NCBI RefSeq assembly: GCF_001654845.1
Contig: NZ_LXES01000002.1
Coordinates: forward strand, 62,001-126,000
DNA: 64,000 nucleotides
DNA from: Enterobacter soli ATCC BAA-2102
Lineage (GTDB): Bacteria > Pseudomonadota > Gammaproteobacteria > Enterobacterales > Enterobacteriaceae
Reading direction: 5' to 3'
The notes under the pieces were generated by a model, which was not told the DNA's origin, made no database searches, and was given only the letters and a program-made list of their open reading frames with translations. How positions within the stretch are numbered: position 1 is the first letter of the stretch; every line of letters begins with the position of its first letter. This document shows positions 48,055 through 59,389 of this stretch, piece by piece. Both the position numbers and the translations under genes were made by a program.

Positions 48055-48646
48055 CTTTGTTCTCCTGTGAAAAATGTCTGGCCTCCTGCAACCCGTTCCA
48101 GCGGCGCGCTTTTTTGTGCTCCAGACCAAACTGGTCAAGCACACGCGTCACAATATGCTGGGTAATGTCATCGGCGGTTTGCGGGTGGTTGTAATACGCG
48201 GGCATGGGCGGCACCATTGCCACGCCCATACGGGAAAGTGCGAGCATGTTCTCCAGATGGATCGTGCTGAGCGGGGTTTCACGCGGAACCAGCACCAGCT
48301 TGCGTCCCTCTTTCATCACCACATCAGCAGCACGGCCCACCAGCCCTTCGGCGTAACCTGCGCGAATACCGGCAAGGGTCTTCATGCTGCATGGAATAAC
48401 AATCATGCCGTCGGTGCGAAATGAGCCGGACGAGATAGTCGCGGCCTGGTCGGCCGGGCTGTGGACAACATCTGCGAGCGCAGCAATATCCTGAGCGGAA
48501 TACGGCGTTTCCAGCTCAATGGTTGTTTTTGCCCACTTCGACATCACCAGATGCGTCTCCACTTCTGGCATATCGCGCAGCGCCTGAAGCAGCGCCACGC
48601 CGAGCGGTGCGCCAGTCGCCCCTGTCATCCCAACAATCAATTTCAT
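48044..48646 (-). CDS. ecdB: Flavin prenyltransferase, decarboxylase subunit B (UbiX/Pad1 family)
   Basis: Makes prenylated FMN from FMN and dimethylallyl phosphate for the UbiD-type subunit C. Start at 48646 (MKLIVGMTGATGAPLG) gives 200 residues, the normal size. Flavin-binding GMTGATGAPLG at 6-16, ISSGSFRTDGMIVIPCSMKTLAGI near 85-108 and the C-terminal PMPAYYNHPQT are family-typical. First gene of the B-C-D set, divergent from a MarR-type regulator across 171 bases with two operator-like repeats. Confidence 0.92.
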   Translation of the reverse strand: MKLIVGMTGATGAPLGVALLQALRDMPEVETHLVMSKWAKTTIELETPYSAQDIAALADVVHSPADQAATISSGSFRTDGMIVIPCSMKTLAGIRAGYAEGLVGRAADVVMKEGRKLVLVPRETPLSTIHLENMLALSRMGVAMVPPMPAYYNHPQTADDITQHIVTRVLDQFGLEHKKARRWNGLQEARHFSQENKDGI

Positions 48647-48664
48647 GCTTAACCTCGCCATTTC

Positions 48665-48734
48665 GTTCGCATACGAACATATTATGTAAACTACGCCCGG
48701 ATCCTTAACCTGACAAGATCGTTCGCACACGATC
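48665..48734. promoter_or_regulatory. Two operator-like palindromes between the decarboxylase operon and its MarR regulator
   Basis: GTTCG-CATA-CGAAC (48665-48678) is a perfect palindrome, and a related copy GTTCG-CACA-CGATC lies at 48721-48734, 56 bases centre to centre. The first overlaps the start region of subunit B. Paired sites in a divergent gap next to a MarR gene are typical of autoregulated repressors. Confidence 0.6.
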
Positions 48735-48817
48735 ACACAAAATGTTAAAAATGGCCGCGTTAAATTCTCCGGAGATAACGGATATTATAGAGACGTCATT
48801 TTTATGCCGGAGAGTTC

Positions 48818-49225
48818 ATGGAACTGAGACAAGAAGCGTTCCACCTGTTACGTCAGCTTTTTCAACAGCATACTGCCCAATGGCAGCAAGCATTACCGGA
48901 GCTCACTAAGCCACAGTATGCGGTGATGCGCTCTGTGGCCGAAAACCCGGGTATCGAGCAGGTGGCCCTGACCGAAGTTGCAGTCAGCACTAAAGCCACA
49001 CTCGCAGAAATGCTGAGCCGCATGGAAACGCGCGGGCTGGTGAAACGCGAGCACGATCCTGCGGACAAGCGCCGTCGTTTCGTCTTTTTGACGCCAGAAG
49101 GTGAAGCCCTGCTTGAAAGCAGCAAACCCGTGGGCAATCGCGTTGATGAGGCATTCTTAGGACGCTTAACCGATAACGAACGCCAGCTGTTCGCCGCGTT
49201 GATCCACAAGATGATGAAGGAATAA
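48818..49225 (+). CDS. MarR-family transcriptional regulator
   Basis: 135-residue winged-helix protein of the MarR/SlyA type. The recognition region VALTEVAVSTKATLAEMLSRMETRGLVKREHDPADKRRRFVFLTPEG (about residues 49-94) contains the wing motif DPADKRRRFVFLT. Probably controls the divergent hydroxyarylic acid decarboxylase genes in response to a phenolic acid; this is inferred from position and the paired palindromes in the gap. The next gene starts two bases after its stop. Confidence 0.88.
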   Translation: MELRQEAFHLLRQLFQQHTAQWQQALPELTKPQYAVMRSVAENPGIEQVALTEVAVSTKATLAEMLSRMETRGLVKREHDPADKRRRFVFLTPEGEALLESSKPVGNRVDEAFLGRLTDNERQLFAALIHKMMKE

Positions 49226-49227
49226 GC

Positions 49228-49605
49228 ATGACACATTACGAAAGCGAAATTATCGATGCGCATGTCGCCATAGAGGACTGGTTTGGCCGGGGTGAAGGGG
49301 ATTTTGCCGCACTGCTCTCCCGCTTCCGCCAGGACTTTATGATGATTGCCCCAAGCGGCGCGCACTTTGATTACGCGGCGCTGGCAAGTTTCTTTGAAAG
49401 CCTGGGTGGAAGCCGTCCGGGTCTGAAAATCGTCATTGATGAGTTAACCACGCTGCAAACCTGGGACAACGGGGCGGTGCTTCACTACCGTGAAACCCAG
49501 ACGCGCCCGGACCTGCCCGTCAACGTGCGCTGGTCAACCGCGCTGCTTAATCAGGATGGCGATCGGATCGTGTGGCGCCTGTTACACGAAACCGCGCAGC
49601 CATAG
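49228..49605 (+). CDS. NTF2-like (DUF4440/SnoaL-type) protein
   Basis: 125 residues; an alpha+beta barrel of the NTF2-like superfamily is suggested by the pattern AIEDWFGRGEGDFAALLSRF at the N-terminus and HYRETQT-x(10)-RWSTALLNQDGDRIVWRLLHET at the C-terminus. No signal peptide. It sits two bases behind the MarR gene and is likely cotranscribed with it. Members are enzymes or ligand-binding proteins; no specific activity can be assigned. Confidence 0.8.
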   Translation: MTHYESEIIDAHVAIEDWFGRGEGDFAALLSRFRQDFMMIAPSGAHFDYAALASFFESLGGSRPGLKIVIDELTTLQTWDNGAVLHYRETQTRPDLPVNVRWSTALLNQDGDRIVWRLLHETAQP

Positions 49606-49616
49606 CGCAAAAGAAA

Positions 49617-49644
49617 AAGGCCCGTCTCACGACGGGCCTTTTTT
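49617..49644. terminator. Bidirectional rho-independent terminator between the NTF2-like gene and rpoS
   Basis: AAGGCCCGTC (49617-49626) and GACGGGCCTT (49631-49640) form a 10-bp stem with loop TCAC, with T-runs on the right and A-runs on the left, so it serves both convergent genes. Confidence 0.92.
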
Positions 49645-49657
49645 GACGAAAGGTTGC

Positions 49658-50651
49658 TTATTCGCGGAACAGCGCTTCGATGTTCAGTCCTTGCCCTTGC
49701 AGGATTTCCCGCAGGCGACGCAGACCTTCAACCTGAATCTGACGAACACGTTCACGGGTCAGGCCAATTTCACGGCCGACGTCTTCCAGTGTCGCAGCTT
49801 CATACCCCAGTAAACCGAAACGACGTGCCAGCACTTCACGCTGTTTGGCGTTCAGTTCGAACAGCCATTTGACGATGCTCTGTTTCATGTCATCGTCCTG
49901 CGTGGTGTCTTCCGGGCCGTTGTCTTTTTCATCGGCCAGGATGTCCAGCAGCGCTTTTTCGGAGTCGCCACCCAACGGGGTGTCAACTGAGGTAATGCGC
50001 TCGTTGAGACGCAGCATACGGCTCACGTCATCAACCGGTTTATCCAGTTGCTCGGCAATCTCTTCCGCACTTGGCTCGTGGTCCAGTTTATGGGACAACT
50101 CGCGCGCGGTACGCAGATAGACGTTCAACTCTTTGACGATGTGAATCGGCAGGCGGATCGTACGGGTCTGGTTCATAATAGCCCGTTCGATGGTCTGACG
50201 AATCCACCAGGTCGCGTAGGTGGAGAAGCGGAACCCGCGTTCCGGGTCAAACTTCTCTACTGCGCGGATAAGCCCTAAGTTGCCCTCTTCAATCAGGTCC
50301 AGCAAAGCCAGACCACGATTGCCATAACGACGGGCAATCTTCACGACCAGACGCAAGTTACTTTCAATCATGCGACGGCGTGAGGCTACATCACCACGCA
50401 AAGCACGACGTGCGAAATAGACTTCTTCTTCGGCCGTTAACAGTGGGGGAGTAACCGATCTCCCCAAGGTAAAGCTGAGTCGCGTCCAGTACACGCTGTG
50501 TGGCACCCTGCGATAGCAGCTCTTCTTCAGCTAAATCGTTATCACTGGGTTCCTCTTCTACTAAGGCTTTTTCGTCAAAAGCCTCTGCTCCGTTCTCATC
50601 AAATTCCGCATCTTCATTTAAATCATGAACTTTCAGCGTATTCTGACTCAT
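49658..50651 (-). pseudogene. rpoS: rpoS, sigma-S, interrupted by a +1 frameshift
   Basis: General stress and stationary-phase sigma factor. The start at 50651 ([20 protein letters not shown]) reads normally for 69 residues to YLGEIGYSP, then goes out of frame and stops after 17 foreign residues at 50391. The remaining sigma-S ([18 protein letters not shown] to the end) continues in another frame to 49658. The break is a run of five Gs on the plus strand (50445-50449) where four would restore the frame. Regions 2, 3 and 4 are thus lost. Either a true loss-of-function allele, frequent in stored or nutrient-limited cultures, or a homopolymer sequencing error. Downstream of nlpD, as usual. Confidence 0.9.
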
Positions 50652-50710
50652 AAGGTGGCTCCTACCCGTGATCCCTGAACGAGACACTCTGGCTGGAATG
50701 TCCCGTCAAA

Positions 50711-51835
50711 TTATCGCTGCGGTAAATATTGCAGCGGGTTTACGGATTTCCCCTTGTAACGAATTTCAAAATGCAAGCGTGTAGAACTGGTACCGGTGCT
50801 ACCCATAGTAGCTATTTTTTGCCCCGCCTTAACTTCTTGTTGTTCCCGGACCAGCATTGTATCGTTATGGGCGTAGGCACTCAGGTAATCATCGTTATGT
50901 TTTATGATAATAAGATTACCGTAACCGCGCAGAGCGTTACCGGCATACACAACGCGCCCGTCTGCGGTCGCGATGATAGCCAGTCCCTTACTCCCTGCGA
51001 TATCGATCCCTTTATTCCCACCTTCGGTAGAAGAGAAGTTCTCGATAACCTTGCCGTCAGTTGGCCAGCGCCATGCAGAGATTGGCGAACTGGTGGACGT
51101 ACTGCTGGCAGTCGGTTCGGTAGAGCTAACCACAGGTGCCGTAACCGGTGCTGTGACAGTCGTCGCAGTCCCTTTATTATTCGGCAACATTTTGTTAGCA
51201 CTCTGATCACCTGAATCCTCAGAATACGTAATTACTGGTTGCGAAGCAACCACTGTGCTGGATTTTTGTGCAGGCTTCACACTGTTGTTTTGCGCAGTCA
51301 CGTCGGCCGCTGAAACCGTGTTGCCAGGCGTGAGTGGCGTACCTGTCGCGTTGCCGACCTGGAGCGTTTGCCCCACTTCCAGACCATACGGCGCCTGTAC
51401 GTTATTGCGCTGCGCCAGGTCACGGAAATCGTTCCCGGTGATCCAGGCAATATAGAACAACGTATCGCCGCGTTTCACGGTGTAGGTGCTGCCACCGGTA
51501 TAGCTGCCTTTCGGAATATTCCCGTATTTTCGGTTATACACGATGCGGCCATTTTCGGTCTGCACCGGTTGTTCCACAGGCTGAATCTGTGTCGGCTGCG
51601 AAACCGGGCGCTGAACGGGCTGAATTTGCGGCGTCTGTTGAACCGTTGATGTGCCCATTTTAGGTGGAGGGGTAATCAACATTCCGCCGGACGTACTACC
51701 CGAGCTGCTGTTCCCGCCTACGGAGCTGACCGGCGCAGGTGCATTACCAGAACTTGAACAGCCTGCCAGCCATAGCGAAACCAGCGATAATGCCGCAACA
51801 CGGCTGATGGTGAATTTTGGGCTTCCCGCGCTCAT
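50711..51835 (-). CDS. nlpD: Murein hydrolase activator NlpD
   Basis: Outer-membrane lipoprotein that activates the amidase AmiC at the division septum. 374 residues (E. coli 379). Type II signal peptide with lipobox LAGC and Cys26; a Ser/Gln/Pro-rich linker; LysM domain near 118-162 ([17 protein letters not shown]); C-terminal LytM/M23 domain (about 265-374) in which the metal-binding His of the first motif is Asn (NKGIDIAG), so it is catalytically dead as in E. coli. The main rpoS promoter lies within nlpD in E. coli. Confidence 0.96.
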   Translation of the reverse strand: MSAGSPKFTISRVAALSLVSLWLAGCSSSGNAPAPVSSVGGNSSSGSTSGGMLITPPPKMGTSTVQQTPQIQPVQRPVSQPTQIQPVEQPVQTENGRIVYNRKYGNIPKGSYTGGSTYTVKRGDTLFYIAWITGNDFRDLAQRNNVQAPYGLEVGQTLQVGNATGTPLTPGNTVSAADVTAQNNSVKPAQKSSTVVASQPVITYSEDSGDQSANKMLPNNKGTATTVTAPVTAPVVSSTEPTASSTSTSSPISAWRWPTDGKVIENFSSTEGGNKGIDIAGSKGLAIIATADGRVVYAGNALRGYGNLIIIKHNDDYLSAYAHNDTMLVREQQEVKAGQKIATMGSTGTSSTRLHFEIRYKGKSVNPLQYLPQR

Positions 51836-51951
51836 TTATCCCCCAGGAATGTGTTAACTACCAGTGACTTAAAAATAACCGTGATGGCACGAACCTTTTG
51901 CGCCACACCATACGCTGAATTTGCCTTAATAACCCTGGATAATTCTGAGTC

Positions 51952-53313
<1,362 letters not shown>

Positions 53314-53333
<20 letters not shown>

Positions 53334-54363
53334 AGTCACCCGACGTGTTGATAAGTTCCCTGACAACACTGGTGGCAAAGCTACCTGCCGGCAGCCAGAA
53401 GCGTAACTCGACGGTTACGTCATCCCACCAGTTCCAGCTCAGCTGTTGCGGGTAGAGCAGCATCGCGCGGCGTGCTGCTTCGACTTTTTCCCGCACCAGC
53501 AATGATTGTAATTCTGGCGCATCCGCCACGGCGGACTGCTCAGCAACCAGCGCTTCTCCCTGAGTTCCCCACTCGCCCGTGCCGGGCAATGCAGCAGTAA
53601 TCATCAGGGATTTGGCCTCCACGCGCGACTGCACATCGGCCATTTCTTCGGCCGTTGCCACAAACCAGCTCCCGCGTCCCGCTAATTGTAGCGCATCGCC
53701 GACAACAACTTGATTCGCGTCCGGTTTTTTCAGTCTTTCGCTCACAATCTGATTAAACAACGCGCTTCGGGCTGCCGACAACCAAAAACTGCGTTTATTC
53801 CTGTCACGAACCGGGGCATCGCTTTGCGCCCAGCGCAGCGCGCCCTGAAGGTTACTGCCACCGATACCGAAACGCTGCGCACCAAAGTAGTTCGGCACGC
53901 CCTGCTCGCTAATGGCATTCAGCCGTTTTTCAACGTCGTCGCGGTTCGTGACCTCACGCAGTACCAGCGTGAAGTCGTTACCTTTCAGCGCCCCCAGACG
54001 CAGTTTGCGCTTGTGACGGGCATATTCCAGCACTTTACAGCCTTCAAGCTCAAATTTGCTTAAATCCGGCATCCCGTTGCCCGGCACGCGCGCGCAGAGC
54101 CATTGTTCGGTGACTGCGTGTTTATCTTTTTGGCCGGCAAAGCTCACTTCACGGGCGTGGATTTTCAAAAATTTAGCCAGCGCATCCGCCACAAAGCGGG
54201 TATTGCAGCCGTTTTTCAGGATGCGAACCAGGATGTGCTCGCCTTCCCCATCCGGTGCAAAACCTAAATCCTCGACGACGACAAAATCTTCCGGGCTGGC
54301 TTTCAGCACGCCGCTACCCTGAGGTTTGCCGTACAGGTACGTCAGGTTGTCGAAGTCTGTCAT
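53314..54363 (-). CDS. truD: tRNA pseudouridine(13) synthase TruD
   Basis: Converts U13 of tRNA-Glu to pseudouridine. 349 residues as in E. coli; the catalytic Asp80 is in [14 protein letters not shown]. The TRUD insertion domain lies about 155-303. Overlaps ispF by four bases at its start and surE by 20 at its end. Confidence 0.96.
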
Positions 54364-54839
54364 TTTGCCGCCTTCACCAGAAGCGCCACGGCCTCACAGG
54401 CGATACCTTCACCGCGGCCGGTAAAGCCGAGTTTTTCGGTGGTGGTGGCTTTAACGTTAACGTCATCCATATGGCAGCCCAGATCTTCGGCAATGAATAC
54501 GCGCATCTGCGGGATGTGCGGCAGCATTTTGGGCGCCTGAGCGATAATCGTCACATCGACGTTGCAAAGGCTGTAGCCTTTGGCCTGGATACGGCGCCAG
54601 GCTTCGCGCAGCAGCGCTCGGCTGTCAGCCCCTTTGAACGCAGGGTCGGTGTCCGGGAACAGTTTGCCGATATCGCCCAGCGCGGCAGCGCCCAGTAGCG
54701 CATCGGTTAATGCGTGCAGCGCCACGTCGCCATCAGAATGCGCCAGCAGCCCTTTTTCATAAGGAATACGTACGCCGCCAATGATAATTGGGCCTTCTCC
54801 GCCAAAGGCGTGTACATCAAAACCGTGTCCAATTCGCAT
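54360..54839 (-). CDS. ispF: 2-C-methyl-D-erythritol 2,4-cyclodiphosphate synthase
   Basis: Fifth step of the non-mevalonate isoprenoid pathway. 159 residues, trimeric zinc enzyme. Zinc ligands D8, H10 and H42 are present in GHGFDVHAF and VALHALTD. Its ATG overlaps the ispD stop (54839), and truD overlaps its end, so ispD-ispF-truD-surE-pcm form a tightly packed run. Confidence 0.97.
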   Translation of the reverse strand: MRIGHGFDVHAFGGEGPIIIGGVRIPYEKGLLAHSDGDVALHALTDALLGAAALGDIGKLFPDTDPAFKGADSRALLREAWRRIQAKGYSLCNVDVTIIAQAPKMLPHIPQMRVFIAEDLGCHMDDVNVKATTTEKLGFTGRGEGIACEAVALLVKAAK

Positions 54840-55549
54840 TATGCCTTCTCCTGATGGGTCGAACGGGTAAGATAAAATTCCGCGAGCTGTAAATCTTCAG
54901 GACGTGTCACTTTTATATTATCAGCACGTCCTTCAACAAGCGTTGGGTGAAAACCGCAATACTCCAGCGCCGAGGCTTCATCAGTGATGATCGCACCTTC
55001 TTTAAGCGCACGCGTTAAGCAATCGTGGAGTAACTCGCGGGGGAAAAACTGCGGCGTCAGCGCGTGCCACAAATCAACGCGCTCAACGGTATGGGCGATA
55101 GCCTGTTTGCCCGGTTCAGCACGTTTCATGGTGTCGCGCACCGGCGCGGCCAGAATACCGCCTACCGTACTTGTTTCGCTCAGCGCCAGCAGGCGTGCAA
55201 GGTCGTCCTGATGCAGGCATGGGCGCGCGGCGTCATGCACCAACACCCACTGCGCGCCTGCGGCAGCCTGAATGCCCGCCAGCACAGAGTCGGCGCGCTC
55301 TGCGCCGCCATCAACAACGGTAATTTGCGGGTGATTCGCCAGCGGCAGTTCAGCAAAACGAGCATCGCCGGGGCTGATGGCGATAACGACGCGCGTCACC
55401 CGTGGATGCGCCAGCAGCGCCGCCACGGAGTGCTCAAGGATCGTTTTATCGCCAATTGAGAGGTATTGCTTTGGACATTCTGTCTGCATACGCCGGCCGA
55501 AACCTGCGGCTGGCACCACGGCGCATACGTCCGAAAAAGTAACTGCCAT
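54839..55549 (-). CDS. ispD: 2-C-methyl-D-erythritol 4-phosphate cytidylyltransferase
   Basis: Joins CTP and methylerythritol phosphate in the isoprenoid pathway. Start at 55549 ([21 protein letters not shown]) gives 236 residues as in E. coli; the frame is open to 55612 but runs into ftsB. Nucleotide-binding AAGFGRRM (14-21) and Lys27 in ECPKQYL are visible. Lies 19 bases after ftsB. Confidence 0.97.
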   Translation of the reverse strand: MAVTFSDVCAVVPAAGFGRRMQTECPKQYLSIGDKTILEHSVAALLAHPRVTRVVIAISPGDARFAELPLANHPQITVVDGGAERADSVLAGIQAAAGAQWVLVHDAARPCLHQDDLARLLALSETSTVGGILAAPVRDTMKRAEPGKQAIAHTVERVDLWHALTPQFFPRELLHDCLTRALKEGAIITDEASALEYCGFHPTLVEGRADNIKVTRPEDLQLAEFYLTRSTHQEKA

Positions 55550-55568
55550 GTCGTAATCCTGGGCCTGA

Positions 55569-55880
55569 TTATCGATTGTTTTGTGCTGAGCCCTGATTGC
55601 GTTTAGACGCATCCGGTACCAGACGATAAAACGTTTCGCCCGGCTTAGTCATGCTGAGTTCATTGCGTGCGCGTTCCTCAATCGCCTCTTGCCCGCCATT
55701 GAGGTCATCAATTTCAGCAAAGAGTTGATCGTTTCGCGCCTTAAGTTTGGCGTTTGTTGCCTGCTGAGCCGCGACATCATCGCTCACCCGGCTATAGTCG
55801 TGTAGGCCGTTCTTACCGAACCACAGCGAATATTGCAGCCAGACCAGCAAAGCCAGCAACAGCAGCGTTAGTTTACCCAT
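55569..55880 (-). CDS. ftsB: Cell division protein FtsB
   Basis: Bitopic division protein that forms a complex with FtsL and FtsQ. 103 residues: short cytoplasmic start, one membrane segment (about 4-21), then a periplasmic leucine-zipper coiled coil (about 30-70). Same length and sequence pattern as E. coli FtsB. First gene of the ftsB-ispD run. Confidence 0.96.
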   Translation of the reverse strand: MGKLTLLLLALLVWLQYSLWFGKNGLHDYSRVSDDVAAQQATNAKLKARNDQLFAEIDDLNGGQEAIEERARNELSMTKPGETFYRLVPDASKRNQGSAQNNR

Positions 55881-56047
55881 CCTGCCCCCTGAAAAACGGC
55901 ATCATCATCCCATAACTTTCCCCGGGACTCTTCGCCGGGGTTACAGAGATGCCGCAACATCGCGGGCAAATGTACCACATTTTTTCCGCAGAATCGCCCT
56001 GCACAATATCGTCACACAGTTGGTTACGGTTTGAATTATGGCTGAAG

Positions 56048-56374
56048 TTAGCCCATGAGCCACAAAAATAACAGACCAAACATCAAGACCACCGTCACAA
56101 TCGTGACGATAGCACTATATAAGAGTTTGCCATTGAGTAGCGAATGAAGCGCAATGCCGACCACGACAGCAACGGGCATCAGCGCAAGGAAGAAAGGCCA
56201 GGTGTAGAGAAAGAAGAACAGCGTGTTACCGCCGTAGATAAGAAAAGGGATACCCAGCGCCAGCAACCACGCGACGAAGCCGACTATGGCCCCAGGAAAT
56301 GACCAGGTCGTCTCGTCGTCGGTCGATAACGGCTCCGACCCGGTGGTGATAATGAAGTTTTCACTGTTGCGCAT
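56048..56374 (-). CDS. ygbE: DUF3561 inner-membrane protein YgbE
   Basis: 108 residues from the ATG at 56374 (MRNSENFIITTGSEPLS), with three membrane segments (about 32-52, 55-78, 85-106). Close to E. coli YgbE (107), including ETTWSFPGAIVGFVAWLLA. Function unknown. Between cysC and ftsB as in E. coli; the 167-base gap to ftsB shows no gene. Confidence 0.9.
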   Translation of the reverse strand: MRNSENFIITTGSEPLSTDDETTWSFPGAIVGFVAWLLALGIPFLIYGGNTLFFFLYTWPFFLALMPVAVVVGIALHSLLNGKLLYSAIVTIVTVVLMFGLLFLWLMG

Positions 56375-56432
56375 AGCTAATCCTGTGACCATGACTCATC
56401 GTTCGGGAAGACAGCTCCCGAACGATACCGTC

Positions 56433-57038
56433 TCAGGATCTGATAATATCGTCCCGTCTGAGCAGGTCTAATAATTGGCTCACTAAATTTGTTACCAATT
56501 GTTGACCTTCCAGGTGAATCTCTGGGGATTCAGGCGCTTCGTATACAGAGTCAATTCCGGTGAAGTTTCGCAGCTCACCCGCCCGGGCTTTTTTGTAGAG
56601 TCCTTTTGGATCGCGTGTTTCGCAGATTTCCAGCGGGGTATCAACAAACACCTCGATAAAGCGATCGTGACCCACGCGCTCGCGCACCATCTGGCGCTCG
56701 GCACGATGAGGCGAGATAAACGCGGTCAGCACCACCAGCCCGGCATCGGCCATCAGGCTCGCCACTTCTCCGACCCGACGGATATTCTCTTTACGATCTT
56801 CATCGCTGAACCCTAAATCGCTGCACAGGCCGTGGCGCACGTTGTCACCGTCCAGCAGGTAAGTACTCACCCCCTGCTGATGTAACGCCTCTTCCAGCGC
56901 TCCCGCAACCGTGGATTTCCCCGAGCCAGACAGCCCGGTAAACCACAGCACAACCCCACGATGACCGTGGAGTTGTTCACGCTGAGCGACCGTCACCGGA
57001 TGAGGATGCCAGACGACGTTCTCATCATGCGCTGCCAT
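56433..57038 (-). CDS. cysC: Adenylylsulfate kinase
   Basis: Phosphorylates APS to PAPS with ATP in sulfate assimilation. 201 residues. P-loop GLSGSGKST at 35-43; Ser109, the phosphorylated residue in E. coli, is in [10 protein letters not shown]. Its ATG overlaps the cysN stop at 57038. Third gene of cysDNC. Confidence 0.97.
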   Translation of the reverse strand: MAAHDENVVWHPHPVTVAQREQLHGHRGVVLWFTGLSGSGKSTVAGALEEALHQQGVSTYLLDGDNVRHGLCSDLGFSDEDRKENIRRVGEVASLMADAGLVVLTAFISPHRAERQMVRERVGHDRFIEVFVDTPLEICETRDPKGLYKKARAGELRNFTGIDSVYEAPESPEIHLEGQQLVTNLVSQLLDLLRRDDIIRS

Positions 57039-58462
57039 TACTTGCCTCCCAGCAGATCGCGCGCGCCCCAGTGCGGGAAGTGCTTACGCACCAGTGCATT
57101 CAGCTCCAGCTCAAATTCGCTAAATTCGGAGGTTACCGTGGCCTTATCATTTGGCTCACGCACCATCCCTGCTCCCACGGTGACGTTAGAGAGACGGTCG
57201 ATAAAGATAAGCCCACCGGTCACCGGGTTCTGCTGGTATTGATCCAGCACCAGCGGCTCGTCAAAGGTGAGATCCACCAGGCCGATGCCGTTCAGCGGCA
57301 GCTCTGCCACTTCACGCTGCGTCAGGTTGTTGATATCCACCTGGAACTGAATCCCGTCCACGCGGGCACGGGTTTTCTTGCCCGCGATTTTGATGTCGTA
57401 GCTTTGGCCGGCTTTCAGCGGCTGCTCGGCCATCCATACCACGTCCACGGCTGCGCCCTGCACAGCCGCCAGCGTTTCATGGGCATCCACCAGCAGGTCA
57501 CCGCGGCTGATATCAATTTCGTCTTTCAGCACCAGAGTCACCGCTTCGCCAGCGCCTGCTTCAGGCAGATCGCCATCGAAGGTCACGATACGCGCAATGG
57601 AAGACTCCACGCCTGAAGGAAGCGCTTTCACACGTTGCCCGACTTTCACACTGCCAGAGGCAATCGTGCCGGAAAAACCGCGGAAATCGAGGTTCGGACG
57701 GTTAACGTACTGCACCGGGAAACGCATTGGCTGGGTATCGACCACACGTTGAATTTGAACGGTTTCCAGCACTTCCAGCAGCGTCGGGCCGCTGTACCAC
57801 GGCATGTTCGCACTCTGGGAAGCCACGTTATCGCCTTCCAGCGCAGAGAGCGGCACAAAGCGAATATCCAGGTTGCCCGGCAGCTGTTCAGCAAAGGTCA
57901 GGTAGCTTTGGCGGATCTCGTCGAATTTCTCTTCGCTGAAATTCACCAGATCCATTTTATTGATCGCCACCACCAGGTGTTTGATCCCCAGCAGAGTGGA
58001 GATAAAGCTGTGACGACGGGTTTGATCCAGCACGCCTTTACGCGCGTCGATCAGCAGGATCGCCAGCTCACAGGTCGATGCGCCGGTGGCCATATTACGC
58101 GTGTACTGCTCATGTCCCGGGGTGTCGGCGATGATAAATTTGCGCTTTTCGGTAGAGAAGTAACGATAAGCGACATCAATGGTAATGCCTTGCTCGCGCT
58201 CTGCCTGTAAGCCATCCACCAGCAATGCCAGATCCAGTTTTTCACCCTGCGTGCCGTGACGTTTGCTGTCGTTGTGCAGAGAAGAGAGCTGGTCTTCGTA
58301 AATCTGGCGCGTGTCGTGCAGCAGGCGGCCAATCAGGGTACTTTTCCCGTCATCGACACTGCCGCAGGTCAGAAAGCGCAGCAGGCTTTTGTGCTGTTGC
58401 GCGTGCAGGTAGGCTTCAACGCCACCTTCATCAGCAATTTGTTGAGCAATAGTGGTATTCAT
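57038..58462 (-). CDS. cysN: Sulfate adenylyltransferase subunit 1 (GTPase)
   Basis: Elongation-factor-like GTPase that drives APS formation by CysD. 474 residues (E. coli 475). G1 motif GSVDDGKST at 34-42, G3 DTPGHEQY near 111, G4 NKMD near 166; EF-Tu-like beta barrels follow. Nine bases after cysD. Confidence 0.97.
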   Translation of the reverse strand: MNTTIAQQIADEGGVEAYLHAQQHKSLLRFLTCGSVDDGKSTLIGRLLHDTRQIYEDQLSSLHNDSKRHGTQGEKLDLALLVDGLQAEREQGITIDVAYRYFSTEKRKFIIADTPGHEQYTRNMATGASTCELAILLIDARKGVLDQTRRHSFISTLLGIKHLVVAINKMDLVNFSEEKFDEIRQSYLTFAEQLPGNLDIRFVPLSALEGDNVASQSANMPWYSGPTLLEVLETVQIQRVVDTQPMRFPVQYVNRPNLDFRGFSGTIASGSVKVGQRVKALPSGVESSIARIVTFDGDLPEAGAGEAVTLVLKDEIDISRGDLLVDAHETLAAVQGAAVDVVWMAEQPLKAGQSYDIKIAGKKTRARVDGIQFQVDINNLTQREVAELPLNGIGLVDLTFDEPLVLDQYQQNPVTGGLIFIDRLSNVTVGAGMVREPNDKATVTSEFSEFELELNALVRKHFPHWGARDLLGGK

Positions 58463-58471
58463 GGCGGCTCC

Positions 58472-59380
58472 TTAGAAATAACCCTGACGTTTCTTCAGCT
58501 CCATGGAGCCTGCCTGGTCGCGATCAATCACGCGGCCCTGTCGCTCGCTGGTGGTGGACACCAGCATCTCCTCGATGATCTCCGGCAGCGTCTGAGCGTT
58601 AGATTCCACCGCGCCGGTCAGCGGCCAGCAGCCGAGGGTACGGAAACGCACCATCTGTTTTTTGATCACTTCGCCAGGCTGCAAATCAATGCGATCGTCA
58701 TCGATCATCATCAGCATCCCGTCACGCTCCAGCACCGGGCGTTCAGCGGCCAGGTACAGAGGAACAATCTCGATATTTTCCAGATAGATGTACTGCCAGA
58801 TATCCAGCTCGGTCCAGTTAGAGAGCGGGAACACGCGAATACTTTCGCCTTTGTTGATCTGGCCGTTGTAGTTGTGCCACAGCTCCGGGCGCTGGTTTTT
58901 GGGGTCCCAACGGTGGAAGCGGTCGCGGAAAGAGTAGATACGCTCTTTGGCACGGGATTTTTCTTCGTCACGGCGCGCGCCGCCGAAGGCCGCGTCAAAA
59001 CCGTATTTGTTCAGCGCCTGCTTCAGCCCTTCGGTTTTCATGATATCGGTGTGTTTGGCGCTGCCGTGGACAAACGGGTTAATGCCCATCGCCACCCCTT
59101 CCGGGTTTTTATGCACCAGCAGCTCACAGCCGTAGGCTTTTGCGGTACGGTCGCGGAATTCGTACATTTCGCGGAATTTCCAGCCGGTATCCACGTGCAG
59201 CAGCGGGAACGGAAGCGTGCCCGGATAAAACGCTTTACGCGCCAGATGCAGCATCACGCTGGAATCTTTACCGATGGAGTACATCATCACCGGGTTAGAG
59301 AATTCGGCAGCTACCTCGCGGATGATATGAATACTCTCCGCTTCGAGTTGCCGCAGGTGAGTCAGTCGTTTTTGGTCCAT
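58472..59380 (-). CDS. cysD: Sulfate adenylyltransferase subunit 2
   Basis: Catalytic subunit forming APS from ATP and sulfate. 302 residues as in E. coli. The PP-loop variant [12 protein letters not shown] lies at 35-46, and [18 protein letters not shown] at about 136-153 is family-typical. Nine bases after the cysG copy, so all four cys genes are probably transcribed together. Confidence 0.97.
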   Translation of the reverse strand: MDQKRLTHLRQLEAESIHIIREVAAEFSNPVMMYSIGKDSSVMLHLARKAFYPGTLPFPLLHVDTGWKFREMYEFRDRTAKAYGCELLVHKNPEGVAMGINPFVHGSAKHTDIMKTEGLKQALNKYGFDAAFGGARRDEEKSRAKERIYSFRDRFHRWDPKNQRPELWHNYNGQINKGESIRVFPLSNWTELDIWQYIYLENIEIVPLYLAAERPVLERDGMLMMIDDDRIDLQPGEVIKKQMVRFRTLGCWPLTGAVESNAQTLPEIIEEMLVSTTSERQGRVIDRDQAGSMELKKRQGYF

Positions 59381-59389
59381 AACCGTTCC

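Noticed and set aside
50391..50651. Two separate genes in place of rpoS
   Set aside because: The two frames join exactly into one full-length sigma-S at a homopolymer run; the second fragment has no convincing start of its own.
55881..56047. Small protein between ygbE and ftsB (frame 55873-56079)
   Set aside because: Overlaps both flanking genes, lacks a ribosome-binding site and has no recognisable feature; treated as non-coding intergenic sequence.
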